Below, piece by piece: positions 11,990 through 24,724 of a stretch of 64,000 bases of DNA. The notes beneath the pieces are model-generated. The model had not been told where the DNA came from and did not search any database. It worked only from the letters and a program-made list of their open reading frames with translations. The stretch spans positions 10,385,304 through 10,449,303 of the forward strand of contig OY992836.1 in the NCBI GenBank assembly GCA_963921425.1, written 5' to 3'. Made by a program: the position numbers and the translations under genes. Position 1 is the stretch's first letter; the number at the start of each line of letters is the position of its first letter. Source of the DNA: Dryas octopetala (Eukaryota; Streptophyta; Magnoliopsida; Rosales; Rosaceae).

Positions 11990-14186
11990 TCAATATAATT
12001 TAAATTGCATTGAAATTTGAAACACCAAAATCTTACTTGCTTCTATTTCTTCAAGATCCCTATAAAATTCAACCTCTTCGTCCATTGGTTCCTTGTAGAA
12101 GCTAAATTCTTCGGCTCTAAGCCAATCATTAGTACACACTAATGCCTCTACCATTTTTGGAGTCAATGACGCTCTAAAAGGATCAACAATCCTCCCTCCT
12201 AGGCTAAAAGCATTCTCACTAGCAACGGTAGAACTTGGAATTGCAAAGATATCCTTGGCAATCTTTGCAAGGATTGGATATCTTGTTGCATTCACTTTCC
12301 ACCAATTCAAGATGTTGAAATCAGCCGCTGTTGCACTCTCAAAAGGATCCAACAAGTATTTATCCACTTCATTGGATACTTCCACAAGTCGTTGCTCAAC
12401 CCTTTGTTGTATAAGGACTCTCCACATTTCGGCTCCTAGATCTTCTTCTACATCATCATCAGCCATCTCAATCCTTACCCGACCCCCTACATATCGGGCA
12501 GCTTCACTCTCATTGGTTCCACTCCCTTTATACTCATCATACAAAGCAAGCAAGCATTGTTTAACCTCACCCACAACTTCTTCAACCCTAGATGGATCGG
12601 CTCCAATATTGGAGAAGGATATTTTAATCATTTCAAATTTAAGTCTAGGGTCTAGTGCTTCAGCTACAAATACAAGCTTGTTTATTATCTCAAAACTCCC
12701 CCAATACTTGTCAAATTTGGCCATCATTGAAGAAGCCACCCTTTGCAATGTAGGATCTCTTACATCACTCACTTTTTTCAGTATCTCACTTTGTAACCCA
12801 ACCATTTGTTGCCAAATTATGGGTGAAGTACAAGTCTTGGTGGCACTAAGTTTCAATGTTGTTTGATAAAATCTTTTAAGAAAATGCACATAGGCTTTTG
12901 CCTTGTCCCAATCCTCATCTCCCGGGGGCCCCACTCTCTTAACTAGGTTTCTTGATGCATCCTTTTCATACTCATTAAAATAACTCACAAAAGGAGCCGA
13001 TTCATCCCCCATCCTTTTGAACACCATCCTATACTTGAATGCACTGTCAAGCATCTTATAAGTGGCATTCCACCTTGTAGAAACATCCATAGGCACATTT
13101 GCCATCTTGTCCATGCACTCTAAGATGGCAAATTGCCTAAACTTGTCTAACCTAGCTGGGGATGAGTGAATGTACTTCACACAATTCCTTATCCCCTCAA
13201 TTGAGCTATAAAGCTCCTTCAACCCATCCTTCACAATTAAATTCAAGATGTGACAAGCACACCTCATATGCAAGTACTTGCCATCAAGCATTAAAGTTTT
13301 TAATGCCTTGAACCTTTTGGCCATGTACTCAACAGCCCCATCATTTGTCTTAGCATTATCCACTGTAATGCTAAACACCTTTTTCTATCCCCCAACTGTT
13401 CAAACACCCCTCTAGACACCTCCCTATATCTTCCCCCTTGTGACTTGTGATCTTAGTGAAATTAATGATCCTTTTATGCAAATTCCAGTCACTGTCCAAG
13501 AAATGGGCAGTGACTACCATATAATTGATGTTTTGGATCGAGGTCCAAGTATCGGTTGTGATACTTACCCTTTGGTCACCTATCACACTTAATATCTTAG
13601 CCCTTTCCACTAAGAACAAATCCCACACTAGGGCAGCCACCTTCTTCCTATCGGGAATCTTGAACCTAGGTTGAAGATCTTTGATGAAGGCTCTCCACCC
13701 TTTTCCCTCAACTGTCCTAAAGGGCTGCTCATCAATAATGATGTATTGCACAAGCATTTGTTCATGTCTTTGTTGGTTAAAGGACCAAGGAACCAAAGGA
13801 GCACCAATTGTCTCATTTGTCAATAAAGGTTGAGTAGGATCCCCCTTATCATAAAAAGGACTAAGCTTGCATCTATCTAGGTGACTTCTCAACCCAGTGG
13901 TCCCATTCTTCCTAGAATCAGCAGGTACCTCCTTTTGGCAATAGTTGCAAACCCCCATGGTATGCTTTACCCCCTTATCATCTGTTTTTTGGATTTTCTT
14001 GCAGTGTTCCCACACAATAGAACTACCCTTTTTCCTCTTTCCTCCCACTTCAGCGACTGTTTGGGGTTGAGATTGTGTTTGTGGTGAAGGTTGTGTTTGG
14101 GGTGAAGGTTGTGTTTGTGTTTGGGATTGTGGTACAGACCCTAATGAGGCACCTAGTGTATTTGATTGGCTAGAGGAATCCATCAT
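11990..14186 (-). pseudogene. hAT transposase, BED zinc finger plus hAT dimerisation domain, split by one frameshift
   Basis: The first frame (14186-13371) gives a Gln/Ser/Thr-rich N-terminus and a BED zinc finger with Cys80, Cys83, His102 and Cys106, then the first catalytic region ITTDTWTS. The second frame (from about 13378 to 11990) continues directly with FSITVDNAKTND, the second acidic region, and ends in the C-terminal dimerisation signature VASENAFSLGGRIVDPFR. The two frames meet at a run of five T on the plus strand (13380-13384). Four would give uninterrupted EKVFSITVDN, as in related transposases, so this is a single-base insertion. Together about 730 residues, a normal length for the family. 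It would excise and insert the element if the frame were intact. A sequencing error in the homopolymer cannot be excluded. Confidence 0.9.
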
Positions 14187-15513
14187 ATCCTAAAACAGAG
14201 ACACAAATCTTAGGTGGAAAAATGCAACCTTGCAAAATGCAAATCATACAACCTTGTAATCTAATACACTAATACATGTCAATTAGTCAATATGTCATAC
14301 TAATACTAACATTTCAGCAAGCACAAAGCACAATTAACAATCACATATTCACATTACACAATCCCAAAATCAAAGCACAATTAACAAGCAGCACAAACCC
14401 TTAACCCCAAAATCAAAATCACATATTCACATTACACAATCCCATTACTTCAATTTATTCAAAATCAAACCCAATTCATGTCAACTAAGCCAAACTAAGT
14501 TACTAAGCCATGAAATATTGAAATCCATATACCTGATCGTTGCCACCAGCCAGCTTCACTCTCAATCTCTTAACAGTAAGCAACTAAGCACTAAGCACTA
14601 AGCACTAAGCAACACGAAGCTTCAACCTTGCAAGGAAACCATGAAGATCAATTATATTTCAAGCCATTTATATATGCAGATTACAAACCCTAACCCAAAA
14701 CCCTTAATTAATCCCTAATTTTAAAACCCTAATTGAGAAATTATCCTAATTCGAAACCCTAAATTGAAACCCTAATGAATTCCTAACAAACAAAATATAA
14801 ATTGAAACTTTGAAACCCTAAATTTAAACCCCAATAAATTGAAACCCAAAAAACCCCAATTCGAAACCCTAATTGAGCAATTACCTTCTGATTGGCGTGG
14901 CGTGGGTGATTGGGCCGTGAGACAGAGAGAGAGAGGCGACGAGTAACGACGGTGGTTAGACAGAGAGAGAGGCGACAATGGTTACTGAACTTACTGGTTA
15001 GACAGAGAGAGAGGTGGTGATTGGTGAGAGTCGTCAGACAAAGAGAGAAAGGGAGAGAGGGAGGCGACGGTGGCTGAACTGGTGGTTTAAGGTGGTGGTG
15101 GGTCGTGTTTGGGGTCTAAGATGGTGGTGGTGGTGGTCGGAGATGCTGTAGTGGTGGTCACTGGAGATGGCGAGATGCTGTAGTGGTTGGGAATTTGGGA
15201 AGGAGACTTCGAGAGTGAGAGAGAGACAGAGACTTCGAGAGTGAAACCAACAAAAAAAATCTGTTTCGGTATAAAATTAATCAAATAAATGTATAAAACT
15301 GATTTTTTTTTTTTTTTAAATTGGTATTCGGTATCGGTATACCGCTGGTATTGTATTCCGTAAGCCGATGCCGTTACCAAAATAGACGGTTCGGAACTAA
15401 TACCGAAATGGCGGTATCGGTTACCTCAATATTCGGTAATTTTTGGTGCACTTTGCGGTCGGCTCTCGGTAAATTTCGGTAATTCGGCATAAAATCTCAG
15501 CCCTAGTAATGAC

Positions 15514-16420
15514 AATTTGATCAATGCTACCCAGAGTCGAGTAAAATCGACTCTTAGCCAAACTTTCTTCCATATGGAGGTTTTAATGAGTGAGACACAT
15601 GTTGTATTATATCAAAGAATTTAAATTCAAACCTTATAGGAAAACGAAACGTGAGTAGCCCTTACTTAAAAGTTTCTCATCTTCCTTTTTCACCCCTTTG
15701 TTTAAAAGTGGATTGGCTTGTAATTGGAACCTCCACATGAACCGTTTTGTTCTCTTGGATTTTGTTTTGGATTTTAAATAAAAACCCTCTCTAACAAAAT
15801 TCTAAAATGTACACCCTAAAGTTTGGGCCAACTTTCGCTTTACTCCTTGAATTTCAAAAGTTTAAAATGTACATCATAAAATTAGATCCATATTTCAATT
15901 TTTACTGTTCGTTAGTTTGACTATCATTTGAAGTGTTATTTGCTTATTTGGAAACTATGAGGCCCACACGTTTTCTTATATGGCATGTGATAAGACGTCG
16001 ATTCTAGTTTTTGTTAATGGTATTTTCATAAAATTATCCACATAGATAATCTCACAAAGCCCATGCCCCAACAAAAACCATGGTGAAAGCTTTGCCACTT
16101 CCCATATAAAAGAACTTGAGTTCCATAACATAGGGCAGAAATTGAAAGAGGAGCTTAACGTTAAGGTGTGTGTATTGTAAAGTTTTGAATATCAAAAATT
16201 CATAATGCAAAAGTGAAAAATGAGTCGAACTTGGAGGGTATAAAGTGTAATTAACCCAAACAATAGGAGAGTGTTATTCCCCCATTTGCATCCAAATATG
16301 AAATACCTGCTGCCCGCGCTCCCCATTTTATATTTCTATATTAAGCTACATTAAAGAACATACCACAGATTTTTCCTTCCTTTTACGGACGGGGAGCAAC
16401 TTAAATGGTAAAAGCGGACC
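15514..16420. other. Intergenic region upstream of the kinesin gene
   Basis: No coding sequence was recognised. The stretch 15790-16260 has weakly inverted ends (ACACCCTAAAGTTTGGGCC and GGAGGGTATAAAGTGTAATT) reminiscent of a degraded MITE, but boundaries are not clear. Confidence 0.35.
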
Positions 16421-16421
16421 A

Positions 16422-16448
16422 TAACGGTCGTTATTATTTCAAACGGTA
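16422..16448 (+). promoter_or_regulatory. Pair of MSA-like AACGG elements upstream of the kinesin gene
   Basis: Two AACGG cores at 16423-16427 (TAACGGTCG) and 16442-16446 (CAAACGGTAA) lie about 150 bp upstream of the kinesin start codon. The mitosis-specific activator element bound by three-repeat MYB factors has an AACGG core, and plant mitotic kinesins often carry it. Neither copy is a perfect match to the full 11-base consensus, so a G2/M role here is inference. Confidence 0.5.
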
Positions 16449-16590
16449 ACAACAATTCAAATTCAAAGATACTCAAAAGTCCCAAAACCAAAGGCACCAG
16501 GCACTTTCTTTGCTGCAAGAAAAAGGCTCTTTCCACTCTCGTTACCTCAAGATTTTCTCAGTCCCCAAACACTATTCAACGCCCATTTCC

Positions 16591-19500
16591 ATGGAAGACA
16601 TGCAATTCAACTCCGCTTTCCAAGAAGCAAAAACCCTACCTTCTTGGGTTCCCGATTCCGAGAAAGATCAACAGTCGCACCCAGATCTCAAAGATTCTAA
16701 CATTGTCGCGGTTTGCGAGTCTCTGGTGGATTCGATGCTTTGTGACTCGGGTTCAAGACTAATTACTACCGGATTAACAAGACCCAACTCCACAGGTTCC
16801 TATCTCTGGTCTCATATTGTTTTCATTTTCTTGTATTGGGATAGTGTTTGTTTGGTTTCTGAGAAACAAAATGGGAAAACTGAAAAGAAAATAAATCAGA
16901 TCTGGGTCTTTCTTTTTCCCAGTAATTAGGGTCTAAGTTAACAAGGAAATTCACCCACGTAATCCTAATTTTCTTGTTACATTTAAAGAAAAAGATTATC
17001 CCTCTGTTTATATATTCAATTTCGCAGTATTAAATATTAGGCCTAAGCTTTTCAGTGATTTCGGTCTATATGCCCATTTATGTCTGGTTTGGTTTGCAAA
17101 TGTTTAAACCTACAAGTTCCAATTCATGCTAATCATTTTATCAGTTTATCGAAGGTTTCAACACTAATTGCAGAATTATTTGTCTTCCATTGTGTAAATT
17201 GAATTATAATTGTCCAGGCCTTTAATTGTTATTAATGTGTTCTTCCTTTTTATTGTGTGAGTAGGAAATTTCAAATTTACAGCTGTTTTACTGTATTATA
17301 GTTTAGTGCCACAGTGTTAATCTATAGATGAGAGGTGATAAAGTATTTTTAACTGAATTGGGGAATCTAATTATGGTGGATTTTGCAGCAGATGAGTATG
17401 TGATGTTTGTGAATGCTGGAGGTGAGGCTTCAAATGAATCAGATTCTAGTGTGAAATTTATGGGTGACACCTATTTTGAGGGAGGGAATGTTTTACGGAC
17501 CAATGAACATATACATGATGGTGGGGATTATCCATTCATCTATCAGTCAGCTCGAGTAGGGAACTTCTGCTACCGGTTCAACAATCTTCCTCCTGAAGAC
17601 TATTGCATTGATATTCATTTCTCTGAAATTATAAACACAAATGGGCCTAAAGGAATGAGGGTATTCAATGTATTCATCCAGGAAGAAAAGGCAAGTCAAT
17701 TGAGTGAAAAGCGTATCTGTGTCTATTTCTTTTATTTCCCTTCCCTTTTGGTGAAATTAGTAAAAGCAGGGACTGATACGTAGAAATTCTCTTCTTGATC
17801 AATATGGCAGGTCCTTTCAGGCTTTGATATCTTTGCTGTTGTAGGAGCCAATAAGCCCTTGCAATTAGTTGATTCAAGGGTCTCAGTGAAGGAGGATGGA
17901 GTAGTTGTGATAAGGTTTGAAGGGGTTAATGGCAGCCCAGTAGTTAGTGGGATTGGCATTAGGAGAGCACCAAAGGTTTCAGGTATTCTTATATGCATTG
18001 TCTTTGTTTAAATGGTTTTTTCCAGTTTAGTGGTATATGGGTATGTTCATATCAGTATTTTGAAGCTAGTGCTGACTTATGTCTGATTACAGTTCCACGG
18101 CTGATAGTGGAACATCTTAAATGTAACTACTGTGATGCTGAAATAGAATTTCCTTCAGCTCAGGTTAGGAACATCTTACTTAAAGTTAAAGAGCTTACAC
18201 GTTTAAAGCTTAGCGATATTTGCTTATTTGGAAACTTAAAATTTTGGGTTTACAGATGAAACTAATGCAAACAAAGTCCACCGCCAAATATGAGAAGAAG
18301 ATACAAGAGCTTACAACTCAGTGCCAACTTAAAGCAAAAGAATGCTATGAGGCATGGATGTCTTTGACTGCAGCAAATGAGCAGCTGGACAAGGTCAGGA
18401 TGGAACTTGACAACATGACCTTTAAGACACTGTCTCAAGGTATGGTTTGTTAAGCTTCCACATTTTATAGAGAGTGCCTTTCTAGTGTCCTCTAAATTTA
18501 ATGAATTGAGAATCTTCTGGTTAGACAATTGAGAGATAATGAAATTTTCCATAATTAGTTATGCCGAGTGACTTTAAAGTAATCTGGAACTCAATTCTCA
18601 TTATGTTCAGTGATCTATACATGGATGCCAGTGAATTCAGACTTGAGAGACTACAAAATCTTTAGTTGTCCTATTTTTATGGTCTAAATGGGCAGAGCTG
18701 ACCCACTTATCTTCTGCCAAAAAAATGAAAGAAAAAGGCTATAAAAGATGGTAGCTTTCATCTTATAAGTTAAACATTGGGTGAAAGAAGAAAGTAATAA
18801 GGTCTGCCTATGAAGTACTGCCAGGACCATTTTCAGTTCAACTAAAAGTTATGTTAAATTTTGTACTCTTTTTTTTTTTCTTTTTTTTTTATGTATAACT
18901 TTCTGATTCTATTTCATTTCCTCATTAGATCAAACAATGCAGAAACAAGCCGAAGATATAAGGAGTATGTCTAGCAGGTATGAGCGTGACAAGAAGTACT
19001 GGGCAGTAGCAGTCAATGATTTACAAGAAAAAATAAAGGTTAGCATTGGAAAGAATTGTGTGTGTATGCATTTGTTCATAATTTGGTCTCGAATTCATGT
19101 GACTGGTTTCTTATGCAGCTGATGCAAACAGAGCATTTACAGCTTTCTCGTGAAGCACATGAATGCGTTGGTTCAATTCCTGAGTTGAATAAAATGATAT
19201 TTGCAATTCAGGGATTAGGTATGTTAGAATTACACTTTGTGTTTTTTGGCTTTCAAAGTTACGTGACACAAGATATTTCATGGACTTGTGGAATGATTTT
19301 ACAGTTGTGGAGTGTGAAGATCTCAAAGTGAAGTACAATGAAGAGCAAGCTAAGAGAAAGAAGCTCTTCAATGAGGTTCAAGAGGCTAAAGGCATGTGTC
19401 GTTTTTTTACTTTTTTAATTTAGTGGTGTGCTGAATTTAAGCTTACGAATCTTTTATGTATGTCAAAATTATCAGGGAATATCAGGGTTTTTTGCCGCTG

Positions 19501-22500
19501 CCGCCCATTAAGTAAGGCAGAGATAGCAGCTGGGTGTAAAACGGTTGTAGACTTTGAGGCAGCAAAGGATGGATGTCTTGGATTCCTGACAGGTGGCTCC
19601 ACTAAAAGGTCATTCAAATTTGATCGAGTTTACACCCCGAAAGATGATCAAGGTATTTTTTCACACACACACGCGCGCACACACATATCTATCTATCATT
19701 TTATTGCCACCTAACATAATTTAAGTTGGTGAAATCTGTATTGAGCCAGAGTTTTTGCCTTTTTCTTGACAGTTGATGTTTTTGTGGATGCTTCCCCAAT
19801 GGTGACTTCCGTCCTAGACGGTTACAATGTCTGCATATTTGCTTATGGGCAAACAGGGACAGGAAAGACATTTACAATGGAGGGCATTGAGCAGAATAGG
19901 GGAGTCAATTATAGGACTCTCGAGCAGTTGTTTGAAATTGCAAAGGAAAGAAGTGAAGCATTTACATACAACATATCTGTGAGCGTACTTGAAGTTTACA
20001 ATGAGCAGATTAGGGACTTGTTAGCTACATCACCAACATCAAAGAAGTAAGATTACTGTTGCTGTAGGCCAAAAGTTGACTAGGTTCAGCTGAGATAAAA
20101 ATGGTTAACAGAAAGTCTGTCAAATTATTTATTTTGGGTATCACCTAGCAACAAAAAACTTACACAATTTTTCATTGTATTGCTAGGTTGGAGATAAAAC
20201 AAGCTTCTGAAGGGTCTCATCATGTTCCAGGGATAGTAGAAGCAAAAGTTGAAAATATTGGGGAAGTGTGGAGTGTCCTGCAAGCTGGAAGCAATGCTAG
20301 AGCTATAGGAAGTAATAATGTTAATGAGCATAGCAGCCGATCTCATTGGTACTGCTCTTGATTGATTTCTCCTAATTTTGTTTCTGTAAAAGATTTTTTC
20401 TTTTCTTTTCGCTCTATGTATTTTTATTATTGTTAACCATGGTGAATATTTTACCCGTTTTATTCAGCTTGCTTTGCATAATGGTAAGAGCGAAGAATTT
20501 GATAAACGGTGAGTGCACCAAGAGCAAGCTTTGGTTAGTTGATTTGGCAGGCAGTGAGAGGCTTGCAAAAACTGATGTACAAGGAGAGCGACTAAAGGAA
20601 GCTCAAAATATCAATAGATCCCTTTCAGCTCTGGGAGATGTGATTTCTGCTCTTGCAAATAAAAGTAGTCACATTCCATACAGGTCTGCTTTGTGTGTTG
20701 TGCGAATTTGTATCATTTCTCCACCAATCTTCATATTCTGTTTTTATAACAGTGCTTGTTGCTTGGTTTCAGGAACTCTAAGTTGACACATTTACTTCAA
20801 GATTCATTAGGTAAGATTATCCTAGCTGTGCGAGTGTGTGTGCAAGTCTTGTTTTATTTGTTCAGAAGTAAAACTTTGAGGCTTGGGTTAGTACTTGTGT
20901 AATAATCAGATCAATTAAATGATCAACTTAGCACTAAAGGAAGCTTAAATTCTGCTAGCTTTTGCCACTTCTTTAATGAGATTGTTGTGTATGTGTTGCA
21001 GGAGGTGACTCTAAAACTTTGATGTTTGTGCAAATAAGCCCTTCAGATCAGGATTTGGGCGAGACTCTAAGCTCTCTAAATTTTGCAACACGGGTTCGAG
21101 GAATTGAGTTGGGTCCTGCCAAGAAGCAAGTTGATACTAGTGAGCTCCAGAAAACAAAAGTCATGGTTGGTATATTGATTTTCGGTTGAATTATGTTATT
21201 TTGACACCAATTATAAATTTTAGTAAACATATTTTCTTTCCATCAAACCAGCTTGAAAAGGCTAGGCAGGAAGCAAAATCCAAAGATGAATCTCTGAGGA
21301 AGCTAGAAGAGAGCTTACAAAACCTGGAGAGTAAGACCAAAGGAAAAGATCAAATTTACAAAAGCCAGCAAGAAAAGATCAAAGAACTTGAAGGGCAGCT
21401 TGAGTTGAAGACAGCCTTGCATACTCAATCAGAGAAGCAAGCTTCACAACTTTCAGATAGATTGAGGGGGAAGGAAGAAACCTGCAGTGGTCTCCAACAA
21501 AAGGTTGCTCTCCACCTGAATTATTATTAATTCTGCACTTCTCTATTATTGATGCTGACAGGAACTTTATCTGCTGAAGGTCAAAGAGTTGGATGCTGAA
21601 CTCATAGAACAACAGAAGTTACAGTCAGAGTCTGCAACTTTGCACCAGAAGGTACTACCACTCCAAAGTTTAACCTCTCTATGTTTTATTTTATTTTTCC
21701 ATTTTTATCTTTTTATTATAAGGCTGAGGCACTTTTTTTTTTGTTTTCATTTTTCTTTTTAAATTATTTACAAGTCACATCCTTTTGATATGTTGAAAAG
21801 CTGAAACATCTAGTATTTTTTTATTTTATTTGAGCAGGTTAAGGATCTTGAAAACAAGCTGAAAGAGCAAATGCAAGAGTCTGAGTTTCAATCCACCATT
21901 CTTCAACATAAGGTTGTTAAACACAGGAAGCATTTCTAGTGCCTAGTTTATATATGTTGATGGAAAATTATAAGGTCATAAGCTTATTTGTTCTCTTCAT
22001 TTCTTTTAGGTGAAGGAGCTAGAAATAAAACTGAAAGAGCAGGAGCAAAAATCAGACTCCTCCTCACTTCATCAGAAGGTTTTGGCACTACCCTCACCAC
22101 CCCTCTATTTATGCTCTTATTTCTATTGTATAATTTTTTGAAAGCTATTCAGTGGAAATTTGCAAAATTCAGATATAGTGATTGGAGTCTAATGATTGGC
22201 TGGTACCAAATGTTCACCATATATGGTTGCACTTGTAACAAAAAAATATTTTCGCATGATAAAAGATGTCTTTTTGTTATGCAAATTATATCAGCACCCA
22301 TAGAACCCGGAACATTTTACATGTCTAAAATTGTGATTTGCATTAGTAACATTTTAGAACTTTTCTCTGAGCGAAGACAGAAGAGAAACTGAAAGTGCAA
22401 ATATTTATTTTCATGTTGTGACAGATTAAGGAACTTGAAGCCAAGTTAAGGGAGCGAGAGAAACAGTTGCAGAGTACTCAAGATTTTGCCGATGCAATAA

Positions 22501-22880
22501 GGGCCACACCTAATGAGGGAAAGACCTGCATAAGAGATGAAATCATGAACGATGTTGAGCCTTGTATCTTAAGGAGTTCAAATTCACTAAAACGTCCGAT
22601 GAGTCAAGGGTCTACATTACTGAAAGGGAATGATTCTGTCCACGAGGCAAGAAGGAAAAGGGAGTTCAAAAGTGGTGACACAGAGAACATTATGATGCTA
22701 TCTACTTTTTTAAATGAGAACAAAGTTAGGAAATCTGACCCACCTAAGATTGCAAGAATCACAAGAACAGCAAAGCCAGTCACTGCTCCTCAAGGACCTT
22801 TGATTCACAAGAGGATTGTTAACAGAGATCAGACTCAAGTTAAGGAGAGGGATAGTAAGAAAAAAATCTGGTCAAGATAG
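16591..22880 (+). CDS. KIN14: Kinesin-14 motor protein with N-terminal malectin domain and C-terminal coiled coil (1067 aa, 19 exons)
   Basis: Exons: 16591-16795, 17389-17690, 17811-17982, 18093-18163, 18256-18439, 18929-19038, 19119-19218, 19305-19391, 19476-19652, 19773-20046, 20187-20348, 20468-20683, 20773-20810, 21002-21165, 21252-21503, 21562-21651, 21838-21912, 22010-22078, 22425-22880; all phases agree. Residues ~70-230 form a malectin/di-glucose-binding domain, ~250-405 a coiled coil, ~411-737 the kinesin motor with P-loop GQTGTGKT (~495), switch I NEHSSRSH and switch II DLAGSE (~640). Then comes a second coiled coil and a basic tail. This architecture matches plant minus-end-directed kinesin-14 proteins annotated as di-glucose-binding kinesins, which move along microtubules. 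The malectin ligand is unknown. Introns 2 and 8 use GC donors (AAG|GCAAGT, AAG|GCATGT). Exons 16-19 encode repeated KELExKLKE modules. No disruption is seen. The exact family member is not certain. Confidence 0.92.
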
Positions 22881-24153
22881 TGAGATGTAAAAGAACAAAG
22901 AAAAATCAACTTGCTCTATGTTTTCTGTATTAATATGTATATATACAACACATATACTGCTTCTGAATTCTGTTTTCAATATATAATTCTTTTTGTGCCA
23001 TCTTTGTGGGCCATCGGAAATTCTGTTTTCAGTATATACCTTTCTTTTGTTTTTCCTTTTCCCCCCTAGTGTTCTACATTTTATTTGTTTTTCTGATGTA
23101 TTTTCACTTTGCTCGGAAGTTCTACATTTTATTTATCAAGAACAGGTTGAATGGGACATGTTTTGATGGCAACAGAGTTGCTTAAGTTCTGTATATTGAA
23201 TTAGAAATGCCTTGAGTGGATGAAGGATTTCAATGTGGGATTTACAAGTCCCAATTGGACAAACTGCAATATGGGGATACCATTTTCTTTTAGGCTTAAA
23301 TTCAAAAATTTAATTGTTATGCAGCTTTTGTTGCTACCTTGCAAACCATTTTCTGGGGCATACAGGCTCAGACCCTGACAGCTAATAATAAGTCCCAAAT
23401 TGTGGTGAAGCAGAGCAGCTCTTGGTAGAGCATATCATATGTTGAGCCACCAATCCATGAACTGTCATTAGCAAACATGCACTTACAATGCATCTGCTGC
23501 TACTCCTATTTACCAATAGTATTGAAATAAATAACAAAGTACTGTAAGAAGTTGCTTTAACTCATGGAGTTTACTGGTTAACTGTGAAGCCTATCTTCTT
23601 TCTCCCCTTGACATTAATAAATATAAGAGATGTGTCAGTACCTGCCTCCCAATTATGCATATAGAAAAGTAGAAAAGTCTTTAGAACCCTCTCCATATGT
23701 GTAAGACAGTTCAGAAAAAAATTGAAGAATTGGCTATATATACTGTTCGTGCCATCTTTAATCTTTATATTGAGGAATATATCGTAGGGATAAATAACTA
23801 TATATTTTTAAGCCTGCAAGCCCACAGCACCCCACCCTTAGCCCACCTCTCCAGGCCTAAGTCCACCAAACCCCACAAGACCCAGTCCATTCCACTTTGA
23901 AATTCACTCCGTCCTCATAAATAGAGTTCACAAAAAAATGAATCTTTTTTTTTTTGCTAAGAAAAAAATGAATTACTTTTATAATTTTATTCCAACTTTT
24001 TTCTGAACTCTTTTATAGTATAGTGAGTATAGAGAGTTGAGAAAAACAATTAGGTTCTAAAACAAATTTTCTTTTTTAAATACACATAATGAATTACTAG
24101 TTCTTGACACGTGTACGTTTTCATGAGTATTGATAGGCCTAAGTCTTACATGG

Positions 24154-24214
24154 GCATCTCTCACAATGAGGTGAGTCTCATGTGTTGAAGAGCTCACCTC
24201 ATTGTGAGAGATGC
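24154..24214. repeat. Perfect 22-bp inverted repeat (hairpin) with 17-base loop
   Basis: Positions 24154-24175 are the exact reverse complement of 24193-24214; the stem contains CTCTCACAATGAGGTGAG. Additional GGGC/GCCC pairing is possible just outside the stem. It is isolated, with no gene on either side within 1 kb. It could be the core of a small MITE or a small-RNA hairpin; neither can be decided from sequence alone. Confidence 0.8.
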
Positions 24215-24679
24215 CTCATTGGGGCATGCCCCCTTAAAGACTCACTCTATCGATAAGCTTTGTTTGCTATGCACTTAAAGGCTAGAGTTGGTTCCTGTAT
24301 CAATTTTTTTTTATTTAAGTTATTTTATTTTGCTATAACATGTTAGTAGTTAGTCTCTTTGATAGTTTTGTATTCCTTTTAAAGTTTTCATTTCATGAAG
24401 GGCAATTTTTTATAAAGGGCATATTTTGAATTTCAAAATTAAGTTACACCAAACCTCTTAAATAGATTAGAATAAAACTATAGATTTAAGAGTTTATATA
24501 ACTTTATTCACACCAAAAAAGTGCTATAATTTCATTGCATCATTTGTTTGCTATCTTTATATAACAAATATAAATTATAATTAAAAATCATGTAAAACAA
24601 GCAGAGAATCTACCTGAATCCCTTGTTTTTTTTTACCACACCTACATTGCTTTACTCAATATATTAAGGTTTCGAGTCC

Positions 24680-24683
<4 letters not shown>

Positions 24684-24722
<39 letters not shown>
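24684..24722. repeat. (GA)n microsatellite
   Basis: An uninterrupted GA dinucleotide run of about 19 units followed by a short GT stretch. It lies in the intergenic region downstream of the kinesin gene. Confidence 0.95.

Positions 24723-24724
<2 letters not shown>

Larger units (their letters stand above)
9830..15505 (-). mobile_element. Complete hAT transposon, 5,676 bp, with 8-bp target-site duplication
   Basis: The element starts TAGGGGTGGG and ends CTCAGCCCTA, an imperfect terminal inverted repeat of hAT type. It is flanked by identical 8-bp copies of GTAATGAC at 9822-9829 and 15506-15513. Both ends carry dense CGGTA/TACCG subterminal repeats (9835-9990 and 15320-15490), the expected transposase-binding pattern. 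The interior encodes a BED-finger hAT transposase on the minus strand plus about 2 kb of non-coding DNA on its 3' side, which holds an internal tandem repeat and a hexamer microsatellite. The perfect target duplication suggests a recent insertion, although the transposase frame is now broken. Confidence 0.95.
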
